DNA of 64,000 nucleotides, taken from NCBI RefSeq assembly GCF_005222675.1, contig NZ_STGE01000044.1, positions 1 to 64,000 of the forward strand. The letters run 5' to 3'. Each line of letters opens with the position of its first letter. Positions within the stretch are counted from its first letter, which is position 1. Below, in pieces: positions 1 to 8,421 of the stretch. The notes under the pieces were generated by a model, which saw only the letters and a program-made list of their open reading frames with translations, searched no databases and had not been told where the DNA came from. The translations under genes and the position numbers were made by a program. The stretch is from Mycolicibacterium sp. CR10 (GTDB lineage: Bacteria; Actinomycetota; Actinomycetes; Mycobacteriales; Mycobacteriaceae).

Positions 1-29
1 GGGTCGAACTTCCTCGGTGCAGCCACCAC
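1..29 (-). CDS. IS3-family transposase OrfA, first codons only (partial)
   Basis: A GTG at 29-27 (or the next codon, GTG at 26-24) follows AGGAGG at 40-35. It encodes VVAAPRKFD, which then leaves the window. IS3-family OrfA proteins, the helix-turn-helix half of the transposase, very often begin with a short AAPRKY/F-type sequence before the DNA-binding domain. With only nine codons visible, the assignment rests on this start, the strong ribosome site and the inverted repeat just outside it. Confidence 0.6.
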
Positions 30-78
30 GACATCCTCCTGGTGCGATCAAGGACTCCACCAGACCCAGGACGGTTCA
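1..78 (-). mobile_element. End of an IS3-family insertion sequence (truncated by window edge)
   Basis: Read on the minus strand, the sequence begins at position 78 with TGAACCGTCCTGGG and runs into an AGGAGG ribosome site and a short reading frame. The 5' TGAACCG..C..GG start and the GTGGAGTC further in resemble the terminal inverted repeats of mycobacterial IS3-family elements, including IS6110-like ones. Only this end is visible. The rest of the element, the other inverted repeat and any target duplication lie off the left edge. The outer boundary is put at 78 because the family begins with TG. Confidence 0.7.
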
Positions 79-236
79 TTCCGCGCACCCCGAACTCCAG
101 CCCTGACTGGCCCTACCGCAGTACGCTCCAGACGTGCCGGAAACGTCGTACGCATCAAAACCGCACGCGCACTATATAACCCGGCTGTGTGGACGATAAC
201 CCCGCCGTGTGGAACGCTGCTCGGGGTTGGGGCGCC
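79..236. other. Gene-free stretch beside the IS end, with an imperfect 20-bp-period direct repeat
   Basis: No convincing gene is seen here. Positions 176-193 and 196-213 are near-identical 18-mers, both starting ATAACC and ending GTGTGGA, offset by 20 bp. The stretch separates the insertion-sequence end from the stop codon of the VOC gene. Confidence 0.5.
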
Positions 237-665
237 CTAGACCCGGACCTCCGCCAGCTGAGTGAGGCGCACGCTGTTGCCGGACGGATCCCGGAAGCCG
301 CAGTCGATCCCGTACGGCATTTCGTGGGGCTCCTCGGTGAATTCCACACCGCGGGCGCAGAGATCATCGTAGGTGGCCTGGCAGTCGTCGGTGGTGAGGA
401 AGATCGTGCCGGCGAAGCCCTTCGCGGTGAGATCGAGGACCTGCTTCTTGGTGGCTTCGTTCATTACCGGTTCACCGGGCACCGCCATCAGCACGATTGA
501 GACATCATCCTGGCCAGGAGGCCCGACCGTAAGCCAGCGAAAGAGGCCGTCGACATCGGGAATCGAAACATCCTGGCGCACTTCCATACCGACGTTCTCA
601 GTCCAAAACTTCAACGCGACTTCCTGGTCGTGGACCCACAGGTGGGCGCTTGCGATCTTCATCAT
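237..665 (-). CDS. VOC-family (glyoxalase/bleomycin-resistance fold) protein
   Basis: This 142-residue protein has the length of a single-module VOC protein with two beta-alpha-beta-beta-beta repeats. It begins MMKIASAHLWVHDQEVALKFW, and it ends with GIDCGFRDPSGNSVRL, the hallmark last strands of VOC proteins, where the acidic metal ligand normally sits. These proteins bind or convert small molecules; the substrate is unknown. I chose the ATG pair at 665/662 because the longer frame up to 740 runs through the end of the upstream regulator gene and adds an Arg-rich stretch unlike the family. The gene lies 10 nt after the AraC-type regulator on the same strand, so the two are probably co-transcribed and the regulator may control it. 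Confidence 0.8.
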   Translation of the reverse strand: MMKIASAHLWVHDQEVALKFWTENVGMEVRQDVSIPDVDGLFRWLTVGPPGQDDVSIVLMAVPGEPVMNEATKKQVLDLTAKGFAGTIFLTTDDCQATYDDLCARGVEFTEEPHEMPYGIDCGFRDPSGNSVRLTQLAEVRV

Positions 666-675
666 GGATGTGACG

Positions 676-1131
676 TTACGGTCGCACCTGCGTGACCGTC
701 TTCTCCCCGTGTGCTGTCTTGGCGACCCGGCTGTCCGCACGCGGACGAGTGTCGCGAAGCAGGATGCAACTCGGAACGCGGGCCTGGACGGCCGCGGGTG
801 GCATCGATGCGCGGTAAGCAGCGGGTGGGAGCCCGTACACCCGGGCGAAGCTCGTAGTGAACGAACCCAGGCTCTGCAACCCCACCATCACGCAGATGTC
901 GGCGACTGACCGATCGGTGTGGCGCAGCAGCGACGCGGCCCGCTCCAGGCGCCGCGTCTGCAGGTATGCCCGCGGCGACTCGCCAAAGGTCTTGGTGAAC
1001 ATCCGGCTGAAGTGTGCCCTCGACAGCCCGGCGGCCGCCGCGAGGTCCTCGACGGTGATGTGCTCGGAGTACCGGGCGTCGACCAGATCCTTGGCCTTCA
1101 GCAGATAGCGGGCCGGGGGAGCCTGCGTCAT
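676..1131 (-). CDS. AraC-family transcriptional regulator (short, DNA-binding domain only)
   Basis: The 151-residue protein consists almost entirely of the AraC double helix-turn-helix. The first HTH is near residues 20-45 (ITVEDLAAAAGLSRAHFSRMF). The second, with the family signature, is near 70-100 (SVADICVMVGLQSLGSFTTSF, then PAAYR). No separate N-terminal ligand-binding domain is present; the C-terminal ~45 residues are basic and unassigned. It lies 10 nt upstream of the VOC gene on the same strand. A CATACT hexamer at 1138-1143 (minus strand) ends 6 nt before the ATG, which would give a leaderless transcript. Regulation of the VOC gene is inferred from position only. Confidence 0.85.
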   Translation of the reverse strand: MTQAPPARYLLKAKDLVDARYSEHITVEDLAAAAGLSRAHFSRMFTKTFGESPRAYLQTRRLERAASLLRHTDRSVADICVMVGLQSLGSFTTSFARVYGLPPAAYRASMPPAAVQARVPSCILLRDTRPRADSRVAKTAHGEKTVTQVRP

Positions 1132-1203
1132 GGTCCCAGTATGGCCCGCGTGCCGACCTTGGCATCTGTTACCGGAATCGGCACCTGAACCATTACGTTG
1201 TTA

Positions 1204-1634
<431 letters not shown>

Positions 1635-1657
1635 TCAGGGGGTGGCCGCCGGGCGCA

Positions 1658-3172
1658 TCAGGATTTGCGGACCGCCTTGGCCAGCTTCTTGAGTGCATCG
1701 CCGATCTGCTCCTCGCACCGCTGCGCGAGGTCGTCCTCCTGCTGGTACAGCAGCCCGTAGGTGAAGGTGTCCTCGCCGGCGCCGTGCGCCACAGCCGCCT
1801 CGTGGCTCAGGTGTGAACGGCTGACCACACTGTCCTGGTGATCGCCCAGCAGCGTCTGGATCGTCTTGGCCCGGTCTGCCACCGCGCTCGCGCCAGTGGC
1901 GGCCGCCGTGTAGCGAAGCTGTTTGGCGCGCTTACGAATTCGGTGCAGCACTTCGTCATACTCAGACTCCTCGACCTCGGCCTCCGCGGCGGCGTCGGCG
2001 GCTTTGGCCGCCTTGCGCACCCGCTTGTAGGCCGAGTCGATGGTCGCGACCGCCGGAGCTTCGCCGGGTGACGGCGGGGGTGGTTCGGCGGCCACCAGCG
2101 CCTCGAGCGCATCGAGCAGGCGGAAATAGCGCGGGGAGCGCATCGCCGTCAGTGACCGTCGCCAGCCGGTCTGATACCGCTTCTTGGCGCCCTCGACCAA
2201 CCGTTCCCGCACCGGACCCCGCACATTGGATTCCGCCAGGCCGTCCAGTCCGCGCTCGTAACGCTCTGCGAGGACCTCCGCATCGCGGGCCACCCCCAGC
2301 ACACCGGCCAGCTCGCGTAGCTCCTCGAGGATCCACTCGTCGTCGGTGATGCCGAACGATCCCTCCGAGGACTGCAGCAGGCTGCGGATCTTGCGCGTCG
2401 TCACCCGCATCTGATGGATCGAGTCGTACACGTCCGACCGAACGGCGCGATCCCACTCCAGCAGCTCGGCGACGTGCCCGGCGACCGCCCGATGCAGCGG
2501 ATCGGCGGAGGCCTCACGCTCCTCGGCGTCCGATCCGCTCGATGCGAGAACCCGAGCCAGCTTCGAACCGTGCCCGGCGGGCAGCGCGCCCGCGTCCATC
2601 AATCGGTTGGTCAGCCGATCCAACAACTCGACGTCGCCGCCCCCTGCAAGCTCGAGTTCCCATTCCCGCCAGTACTGCTCGTCCCCGCCGACAGCGCTCG
2701 CGGTCACCTGGTCGTCGCAGAACTCGGCCACCGCCGACCCTCCGGGCCCGTAGAGCATGTCGACAGTCCTGGCGGTGCTGATGCGTGCCACCGGTTCCAG
2801 CGGGCGGTCGCGCACGATTGCCAGCACCACATCCCGAAGGCTCTGCGGAACCGGGTGCGGTGCGCTGGATTCGGCGTCACCGCCCTCGTCGAGCGGCGTG
2901 CGCACCTCGGTTCGGGTGTCAGGCCCGGCGGGCAGTTTGAGGTGCCACCCCGCGTCCGGTCCGCCGGTGCGGCGCCGCAACGTGATCCGGTGCCTGGCCA
3001 GATCACGGCCTGGTGTGTCGAAGTACACAGCATCGAGCTGTTGTGACGGCAGCCGCTCGACACGGGCTACCGACGACAGGCCGTCGAACGAAGGTGTCAC
3101 CGTGGATTCGACAACCTCGAATTTGCGCTCGGTCTCCGTGTACCTGGAGTTTTCGGGCGATTTGGCGGCCAT
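1658..3172 (-). CDS. CYTH-CHAD domain protein (Rv2226-like)
   Basis: The 504-residue protein has an N-terminal CYTH domain with the metal/triphosphate signature ExExK as ETERK at residues 13-17. It is followed by strands rich in Arg and Lys (HRITLRRRTG, WHLKLPAG) that line the tunnel in CYTH enzymes. A CHAD domain begins near residue 225, with conserved His and basic residues in SIHQMRVTTRKIRSLL and LHRIRKRAKQLRY. CYTH enzymes act on inorganic triphosphate or related polyphosphates, and CHAD domains bind polyphosphate, so a polyphosphate role is likely. I chose the ATG at 3172 because AAGGGGA precedes it; an upstream extension to 3301 lacks family similarity. Confidence 0.88.
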   Translation of the reverse strand: MAAKSPENSRYTETERKFEVVESTVTPSFDGLSSVARVERLPSQQLDAVYFDTPGRDLARHRITLRRRTGGPDAGWHLKLPAGPDTRTEVRTPLDEGGDAESSAPHPVPQSLRDVVLAIVRDRPLEPVARISTARTVDMLYGPGGSAVAEFCDDQVTASAVGGDEQYWREWELELAGGGDVELLDRLTNRLMDAGALPAGHGSKLARVLASSGSDAEEREASADPLHRAVAGHVAELLEWDRAVRSDVYDSIHQMRVTTRKIRSLLQSSEGSFGITDDEWILEELRELAGVLGVARDAEVLAERYERGLDGLAESNVRGPVRERLVEGAKKRYQTGWRRSLTAMRSPRYFRLLDALEALVAAEPPPPSPGEAPAVATIDSAYKRVRKAAKAADAAAEAEVEESEYDEVLHRIRKRAKQLRYTAAATGASAVADRAKTIQTLLGDHQDSVVSRSHLSHEAAVAHGAGEDTFTYGLLYQQEDDLAQRCEEQIGDALKKLAKAVRKS

Positions 3173-3321
3173 GATCCCCTTATCTCGGGCGGTGAATCGG
3201 GTGACGGGAAAGCCTAGAGTGCCACACCCAGGTGAACCGGCTGTGCCGAGTCGTGACCGGTTCGAGACCGACACAGGCGGTCTGATGTGGACCGGATCCA
3301 CGATATCCCCCGCAGGTCTCT

Positions 3322-3327
3322 TAGAAT
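3322..3327 (+). promoter_or_regulatory. -10 box TAGAAT for the FAAL gene, leaderless
   Basis: TAGAAT ends 6 nt before the ATG at 3334, which places transcription start at or next to the A of the start codon. No ribosome site lies between, so a leaderless mRNA is predicted. Confidence 0.55.
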
Positions 3328-3333
3328 CGTCTT

Positions 3334-5145
3334 ATGAACGGGGAATTGGGCCTGGTAGCCGATGGCCCGGCACGCCTGAAGGTAGAGAACTACCTCGACT
3401 GTGACGGCAATATCGCGATTCCTGCCGGTGTCACGCTGACGTCCTTTCTGGATCGCAATATCGAGGAACTGGGCGACACCCCCGCCTACCGCTATCTGGA
3501 CTTCGATCGTGACCGCACCGTCGAGCTGTCCTGGTTGGAGATGGGAGTCCGGTTGCGGGCCGTTGGCGCCCGCCTGCGGCAGGTCACCCACGCCGGCGAT
3601 CGCGTTGCCATCCTGACTCCCCAGGGCGTCGACTACGTCGTCGGGTTCTTCGCCGCGATCCAGGCCGGCGCCATCGCAGTCCCGTTGTTCGCCCCCGAAC
3701 TGCCTGGCCACAATGATCGTCTCGAAGCGGTGCTGGCTGATGCCCGGCCGACCGTCGTGCTGACGACGACCGCCGCCGCCGAGTCCGTCGGCAGCTTCCT
3801 GCGAACGCTCCCGCGCGACCGTCGACCGCGCATGATCGCCATCGATGCGGTGCCCGACGCAGTAGGTACCGGTTTCGTTCCGGCACCGTTACAGACCGAC
3901 GCCATCGCCTACCTGCAGTACACATCCGGGTCGACCCGCGCGCCGGCAGGCGTCGAGATCACTCACCGTTCGGCGTGTACCAATGTCGTGCAGATGATCC
4001 TGTCCGTCGGTCTGGATCGAAACATCCGCAGCGTCAGCTGGTTGCCGTTGTTCCATGACATGGGCCTGCTGATGATCATGTTCCCGGCGCTGGCAGGTGG
4101 TTACATCACCCTGATGTCGCCGTTGGCCTTCGTGCGACGCCCCAATCGCTGGATCAAGGAATTGGGATCGTCCGATCTGCCGACGTTCGCAGCGGCGCCC
4201 AACTTCGCCTTCGAGCTGGCAGCCCAGCGCGGTCTGCCCCGCCCCGGTGACGAGCTCGACCTGAGCAACGTGGCGGGTCTGATCAACGGTTCCGAGCCCG
4301 TCAGCATCACTTCGATCGAGAAGTTCTGCGCCGCTTTCGGTCCGTATGGGCTGGATCCGGCCGCGATCAAGCCGTCCTACGGGATGGCCGAGGCGACACT
4401 GTTCATCTCCACCACCGCGCACGACACCCGGCCGACGGCGATCTACCTCGATCGCGAAGAGCTCAGTGAGGGACAGGCGGTTCGAGTGGCGCCCGACCAT
4501 CCGAACGCGGCAGCTCAGGTGTCTTGCGGCAAGGTCGCACTCAGCCAGTGGGCGGTGATCGTCGACCCGTCCAGCGACACCGAGCTTCCCGACGGCCAGG
4601 TGGGTGAGATCTGGTTGCACGGCGACAACGTCGGCCACGGATACTGGGGCCGCCCGCACGACACCGAGCTGACGTTCCGGAACAAGGTCCAGTCACGCCT
4701 GATGGTCGGCAGTCACGCCGAGGGCTGCGACGAGAGCGCACTGTGGATGCGCACCGGTGACCTCGGTGTCTACCTCGACGGCGAGCTGTACATCACCGGC
4801 AGGATCAAGGACCTGATCATCGTCGACGGCCGCAACCACTACCCGCAGGATGTGGAGGCGACAGTGGCCGAGGCGTCCAAGGCCGTGCGGCCGGGATTCG
4901 TGGCGGCCTTCTCGGTTCCCGGCAATGGGCGTGAGGAAGTTGCCATTGTCGCCGAACGTGCGGTGGGGGCGGGCCGCGCCGAGGCCGCGCCGATTCAGGA
5001 AGCCATCCGTGCTGCGGTCTCCCGGGTTCACGCGTTGCCGGTGGCGGAGGTGAAACTCGTTGCCGCAGGAGTGATTCCCCGGACGACCAGCGGAAAGCTG
5101 GCGCGTAGGGCGTGCCGCGACAAGTATCTCGAAGGGGCGCTCTGA
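3334..5145 (+). CDS. Fatty acyl-AMP ligase (FadD/FAAL family)
   Basis: The 603-residue protein is an ANL-superfamily adenylating enzyme. The phosphate-binding A3 loop is YTSGSTRAPAG (residues 196-206), with SWLPLFHDMGL after it, SYGMAEAT near 350, MRTGDLG near 470, and the C-terminal Lys motif PRTTSGKLARR near 587. HDMGL and the AEATLFIS stretch are typical of FAALs, which make acyl-adenylates for transfer to a polyketide synthase carrier protein rather than to CoA. Loss of CoA activity depends on a FAAL-specific insertion, which I cannot verify without alignment. No polyketide synthase is nearby, so its partner is unknown. A crotonase follows after 16 nt and is probably in the same transcript. 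Confidence 0.85.
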   Translation: MNGELGLVADGPARLKVENYLDCDGNIAIPAGVTLTSFLDRNIEELGDTPAYRYLDFDRDRTVELSWLEMGVRLRAVGARLRQVTHAGDRVAILTPQGVDYVVGFFAAIQAGAIAVPLFAPELPGHNDRLEAVLADARPTVVLTTTAAAESVGSFLRTLPRDRRPRMIAIDAVPDAVGTGFVPAPLQTDAIAYLQYTSGSTRAPAGVEITHRSACTNVVQMILSVGLDRNIRSVSWLPLFHDMGLLMIMFPALAGGYITLMSPLAFVRRPNRWIKELGSSDLPTFAAAPNFAFELAAQRGLPRPGDELDLSNVAGLINGSEPVSITSIEKFCAAFGPYGLDPAAIKPSYGMAEATLFISTTAHDTRPTAIYLDREELSEGQAVRVAPDHPNAAAQVSCGKVALSQWAVIVDPSSDTELPDGQVGEIWLHGDNVGHGYWGRPHDTELTFRNKVQSRLMVGSHAEGCDESALWMRTGDLGVYLDGELYITGRIKDLIIVDGRNHYPQDVEATVAEASKAVRPGFVAAFSVPGNGREEVAIVAERAVGAGRAEAAPIQEAIRAAVSRVHALPVAEVKLVAAGVIPRTTSGKLARRACRDKYLEGAL

Positions 5146-5161
5146 CGGCTACAGTCCCTCT

Positions 5162-5944
5162 GTGACTGAATACCAGACCATCGCCGTCGAGCAGTCCGGA
5201 GCCATCACCCGGATCACGCTCAACCGTCCGGATGCCGCAAACGGCATGAACGACACCATGACTCGCGAGCTCGCTGACGCGGCGGCCCAGTGCGACACGG
5301 CCGAGACGAAAGTCGTCGTGATCACCGGTGCCGGACGATTCTTCTGCGCCGGCGGGGACCTCAAGGCCATCTCGGCGTCTCCGTTGGGGCCCGGGCGGTT
5401 CGTCAAGGGCATCGCCGACGACCTGCACCGGGCGATCTCGACGTTCGCCAGGATGGACGCGGTGCTCATCACTGCGGTCAACGGCATCGCCGCGGGAGCG
5501 GGGTTCTCGCTGGCGGCTTCCGGCGACCTCGTGGTCGCGGGCTCCTCGGCAGCCTTCACGATGGCCTACACCAAGGCCGGCCTGAGCCCCGACGGAAGCG
5601 CCTCCTACTTCCTGCCCCGGGTGATCGGGGTCCGGCGCACCCAGGACCTGATGCTGACCAACCGCCGACTGAACGCGGGGGAGGCGCTGGATTGGGGTCT
5701 GGTGAACTATGTCGTCGACGACGCCGAACTCGGCTCCTTCACCGACACACTGGCCGGCGAACTCGCGGCAGGCGCCGCGCAATCACACGCCGCGGTCAAG
5801 AAACTCCTGCTCGCCACGTTCGACAACGGAATCGAGACGCAGATGGAACTCGAGGGACGGCTCATCGCCGCCAACGCGGACGGCCCGGTTGGCCGTGAAG
5901 GGATGGACGCGTTCCTGTCCAAGCGCGCGCCCAACTTCGCCTAG
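5162..5944 (+). CDS. Enoyl-CoA hydratase/isomerase (crotonase) family protein
   Basis: The 260-residue length fits the family. The oxyanion-hole stretches are ITGAGRFFCAGGDLKAI (residues ~56-72) and NGIAAGAGFSLAASGDLVVA (~108-127), followed by AFTMAYTKAGLSPDGSASYFLPR. In this last stretch the usual catalytic Glu near GL.P..G is Asp (PDGS), as in some isomerases and hydrolases of the superfamily. The enzyme probably acts on an acyl-CoA in beta-oxidation or a related pathway; the exact reaction is not predictable. It starts at GTG 5162, 16 nt after the FAAL stop, and lies convergent with panB with only 14 nt between stop codons. Confidence 0.82.
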   Translation: MTEYQTIAVEQSGAITRITLNRPDAANGMNDTMTRELADAAAQCDTAETKVVVITGAGRFFCAGGDLKAISASPLGPGRFVKGIADDLHRAISTFARMDAVLITAVNGIAAGAGFSLAASGDLVVAGSSAAFTMAYTKAGLSPDGSASYFLPRVIGVRRTQDLMLTNRRLNAGEALDWGLVNYVVDDAELGSFTDTLAGELAAGAAQSHAAVKKLLLATFDNGIETQMELEGRLIAANADGPVGREGMDAFLSKRAPNFA

Positions 5945-5958
5945 TCCGAGGATCAGAT

Positions 5959-6810
5959 CTAGAAGGAGTGCTCCTCGGCGGGGAAGGCGCCGGTAGCGAC
6001 CTCCTGGGCGTACTCGGTGGCGGCACGACGCAGTTCGTCACCGACCGCGCCGAAGCGCTTGACGAACTTGGCGGTCCTGCCGGTGGTAAGGCCGGCCATG
6101 TCCTGCCAGACGAGGACCTGCGCGTCGCAGTTCGGTCCCGCCCCGATGCCCACGGTGGAAATCGTCAGCTTTCCGGTGATCTGGGTGGCCAGTTCGGCGG
6201 GAACCATCTCCATCACCACGGCGAACGCGCCGGCTTCCTGCACCGCGATCGCGTCGTGAACGGTCTGCTCGGCGGCGTCGCCGCGGCCTTGGACCTTGAA
6301 GCCGCCGAGGCCGTTGACGCTCTGCGGGGTGAAACCGATGTGGGCCATCACCGGGATGCCCGCGGCGGTCAGGGCCGCGATCTGATCGGCCACCCGTTCA
6401 CCGCCCTCCAACTTCACGGCATGCGCGCCGGCCTCCTTGAGGAACCGCGTGGCGGTCGCGAGAGCTTGCGCCGGACCTGCTTCGTAGCTGCCGAACGGCA
6501 GGTCGGCAACCACCAGTGCGTGCGGCGCACCGCGCACCACGCCACGCACGAGCGGAATCAATTCATCGATCGTCACCGGCACGGTGGTGTCGTAGCCGTA
6601 CACCACGTTGGCGGCGGAATCGCCCACCAGGAGCACCGGGATCTGCGCCTCGTCGAAAACCGAGGCCGTTGAGTAGTCGTAGGCCGTCAACATGGCCCAC
6701 TTGTGGCCCTCGGCCTTCCACTTATGCAGATGGTGGGTGCGAACCTTGAACCGAGGTTTTGATGTGGCCTCAGATTCGGTGACAGCACCATAAACGGTCT
6801 GCTCAGACAT
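5959..6810 (-). CDS. panB: 3-methyl-2-oxobutanoate hydroxymethyltransferase
   Basis: PanB transfers a hydroxymethyl group from 5,10-methylene-tetrahydrofolate to 2-oxoisovalerate, giving ketopantoate, the first committed step of pantothenate and CoA synthesis. The 283-residue protein matches the family throughout: KWAMLTAYDYSTA, LLVGDSAANVVYGYDTT (Mg-binding Asp), VVADLPFGSYE, AVKLEGG, MAHIGFTPQ (general base region) and IGIGAGPNCDAQVLV-like VGIGAGPNCDAQVLV near the C-terminus. The ATG at 6810 gives the usual MSEQTVYG start; an adjacent in-frame ATG at 6813 is possible, and GAGGGGGA lies just upstream. It is transcribed divergently from the acyltransferase gene. Confidence 0.96.
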   Translation of the reverse strand: MSEQTVYGAVTESEATSKPRFKVRTHHLHKWKAEGHKWAMLTAYDYSTASVFDEAQIPVLLVGDSAANVVYGYDTTVPVTIDELIPLVRGVVRGAPHALVVADLPFGSYEAGPAQALATATRFLKEAGAHAVKLEGGERVADQIAALTAAGIPVMAHIGFTPQSVNGLGGFKVQGRGDAAEQTVHDAIAVQEAGAFAVVMEMVPAELATQITGKLTISTVGIGAGPNCDAQVLVWQDMAGLTTGRTAKFVKRFGAVGDELRRAATEYAQEVATGAFPAEEHSF

Positions 6811-6925
6811 CATTGTCCCCCTCATCGGGTGGGTCGTTTCGAATCCTCGAGGCCAAGACGGTCCCCGGGTTTCTCTGACACGGTAAGTCTGCCACCACGT
6901 CACCAGAAGTTGAACAGGGGGTTAA

Positions 6926-8362
6926 GTGGATTTGCTCACACCTGCTCCCACCACGCCTAACATCGGCGGCATGCAACGGCTCAGCGGACTCGACGCCAGC
7001 TTCCTGTATCTCGAGACCGCCGCGCAGCCGCTGCACGTGTGCTCGATCTTGGAACTCGACACCTCGACCATGCCGGGCGGCTACACCTTCGGCCGTCTCC
7101 GGGAGGGGTTGTCCCATCGGATCAAGGCGATGCCCGAATTCCGCGAGAAGCTCGCTGACAACCGGTTCAATCTGGACCATCCAGTGTGGGTAGACGACAA
7201 GGATTTCGACGTCGACCGCCACCTGCACCGCATCGGGCTGCCGTCGCCGGGGGGACGCAATGAACTCGCCGAGATCTGTAGTCACATCGCCTCGCTGCCG
7301 CTGGACCGGTCCCGCCCGCTGTGGGAGATGTGGGTGATCGAGAACGTCGCGGGTACAGATGCGCACGACGGCGGACGCATCGCGGTCATGACGAAGGTGC
7401 ATCACGCCAGCGTCGACGGTGTGACCGGCGCCAATCTGATGTCACAGCTGTGTTCGACCGAGCCCGACGCGCCGCATCCCGACCCGGTGGAGGGACCCGG
7501 GGATGCGAGCAATCTCGAGATCGCGGTCAGCGGCGCGGTGAAATTCGCGGCGCGCCCGCTGAAGCTGGCCAACGTGGTGCCCATGACCGTCTCCACGGTC
7601 ATCGACACCGCCAAGCGCGTTCGCAGCGGCAACACCATGGCGCCGCCTTTTGCGGCTCCGCAGACCGCGTTCAACGCCAACGTCACCGGACATCGCAACA
7701 TCGCCTTCGCCCAGCTCGACCTCGAGGACATCAAGAAAGTGAAGAACCATTTCGGGGTCAAACTGAACGACGTCGTGATGGCGCTGGTCGCCGGCGTGCT
7801 TCGCAAGTTCCTACTCGATCGCGGGGAACTGCCGGAGAACTCGTTGGTCGCCATGGTTCCGGTGTCGGTGCACGACAAATCCGACCGTCCCGGGCGCAAT
7901 CAGGTGTCGGGCATGTTCTCCCGACTGGAGACCAGTGTCGAGGACCCCGCCGAGCGGTTGAAGGTCATTGCGGAAGCGAATTCGGTTGCCAAACAACATA
8001 GTTCGGCGATTGGGGCAACGCTACTGCAGGATTGGACACAGTTCGCTGCGCCCGCGGTGTTCGGGGTGGCGATGCGGGTGTACGCCAGCAGCAGGCTCAG
8101 CGGCGCCCGTCCCGTTCACAACCTCGTCCTGTCCAACGTCCCCGGCCCGCAGATGCCGCTCTACATGCTGGGATGCGAGGTGGAGGCAATGTACCCGCTC
8201 GGACCGATCTTCCACGGCTCGGGCCTGAACATCACGGTGATGTCACTCAACGGCAAGCTCGACGTCGGGATCGTCTCATGCCCGGAGCTGTTGCCCGACC
8301 TGTGGGACATGGCCGACGCCTTCCAGCCCGCCCTCGACGACCTGCTGAGCGCCGCGCGCTAA
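6926..8362 (+). CDS. Wax ester synthase/diacylglycerol acyltransferase (WS/DGAT, Tgs-like)
   Basis: The 478-residue protein carries the catalytic HHxxxDG motif as HHASVDG (residues 159-165), the N-terminal family start RLSGLDASFLYLET, PLDRSRPLWEMWVIE, and the C-terminal SNVPGPQMPLYMLG and GLNITVMSLNGKLDVGI blocks. Such enzymes transfer acyl chains from acyl-CoA to diacylglycerol or fatty alcohol, making the triacylglycerol or wax ester stored by mycobacteria. I chose the GTG at 6926 because AGGGGG lies 4 nt upstream. The ATG at 6971 gives the common family start and is the alternative. The substrate cannot be told from sequence. Confidence 0.9.
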   Translation: MDLLTPAPTTPNIGGMQRLSGLDASFLYLETAAQPLHVCSILELDTSTMPGGYTFGRLREGLSHRIKAMPEFREKLADNRFNLDHPVWVDDKDFDVDRHLHRIGLPSPGGRNELAEICSHIASLPLDRSRPLWEMWVIENVAGTDAHDGGRIAVMTKVHHASVDGVTGANLMSQLCSTEPDAPHPDPVEGPGDASNLEIAVSGAVKFAARPLKLANVVPMTVSTVIDTAKRVRSGNTMAPPFAAPQTAFNANVTGHRNIAFAQLDLEDIKKVKNHFGVKLNDVVMALVAGVLRKFLLDRGELPENSLVAMVPVSVHDKSDRPGRNQVSGMFSRLETSVEDPAERLKVIAEANSVAKQHSSAIGATLLQDWTQFAAPAVFGVAMRVYASSRLSGARPVHNLVLSNVPGPQMPLYMLGCEVEAMYPLGPIFHGSGLNITVMSLNGKLDVGIVSCPELLPDLWDMADAFQPALDDLLSAAR

Positions 8363-8421
8363 GAGGCTCGCGATAGCCGCCTCGCCAGCGACGATGCGGC
8401 TCCATGGCAGCATGTGGAGCC

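Noticed and set aside
176..213. DnaA boxes within the direct repeat
   Set aside because: The minus strand gives TCGTCCACA and CGTTCCACA, each off the consensus, and there are only two in a non-origin context.
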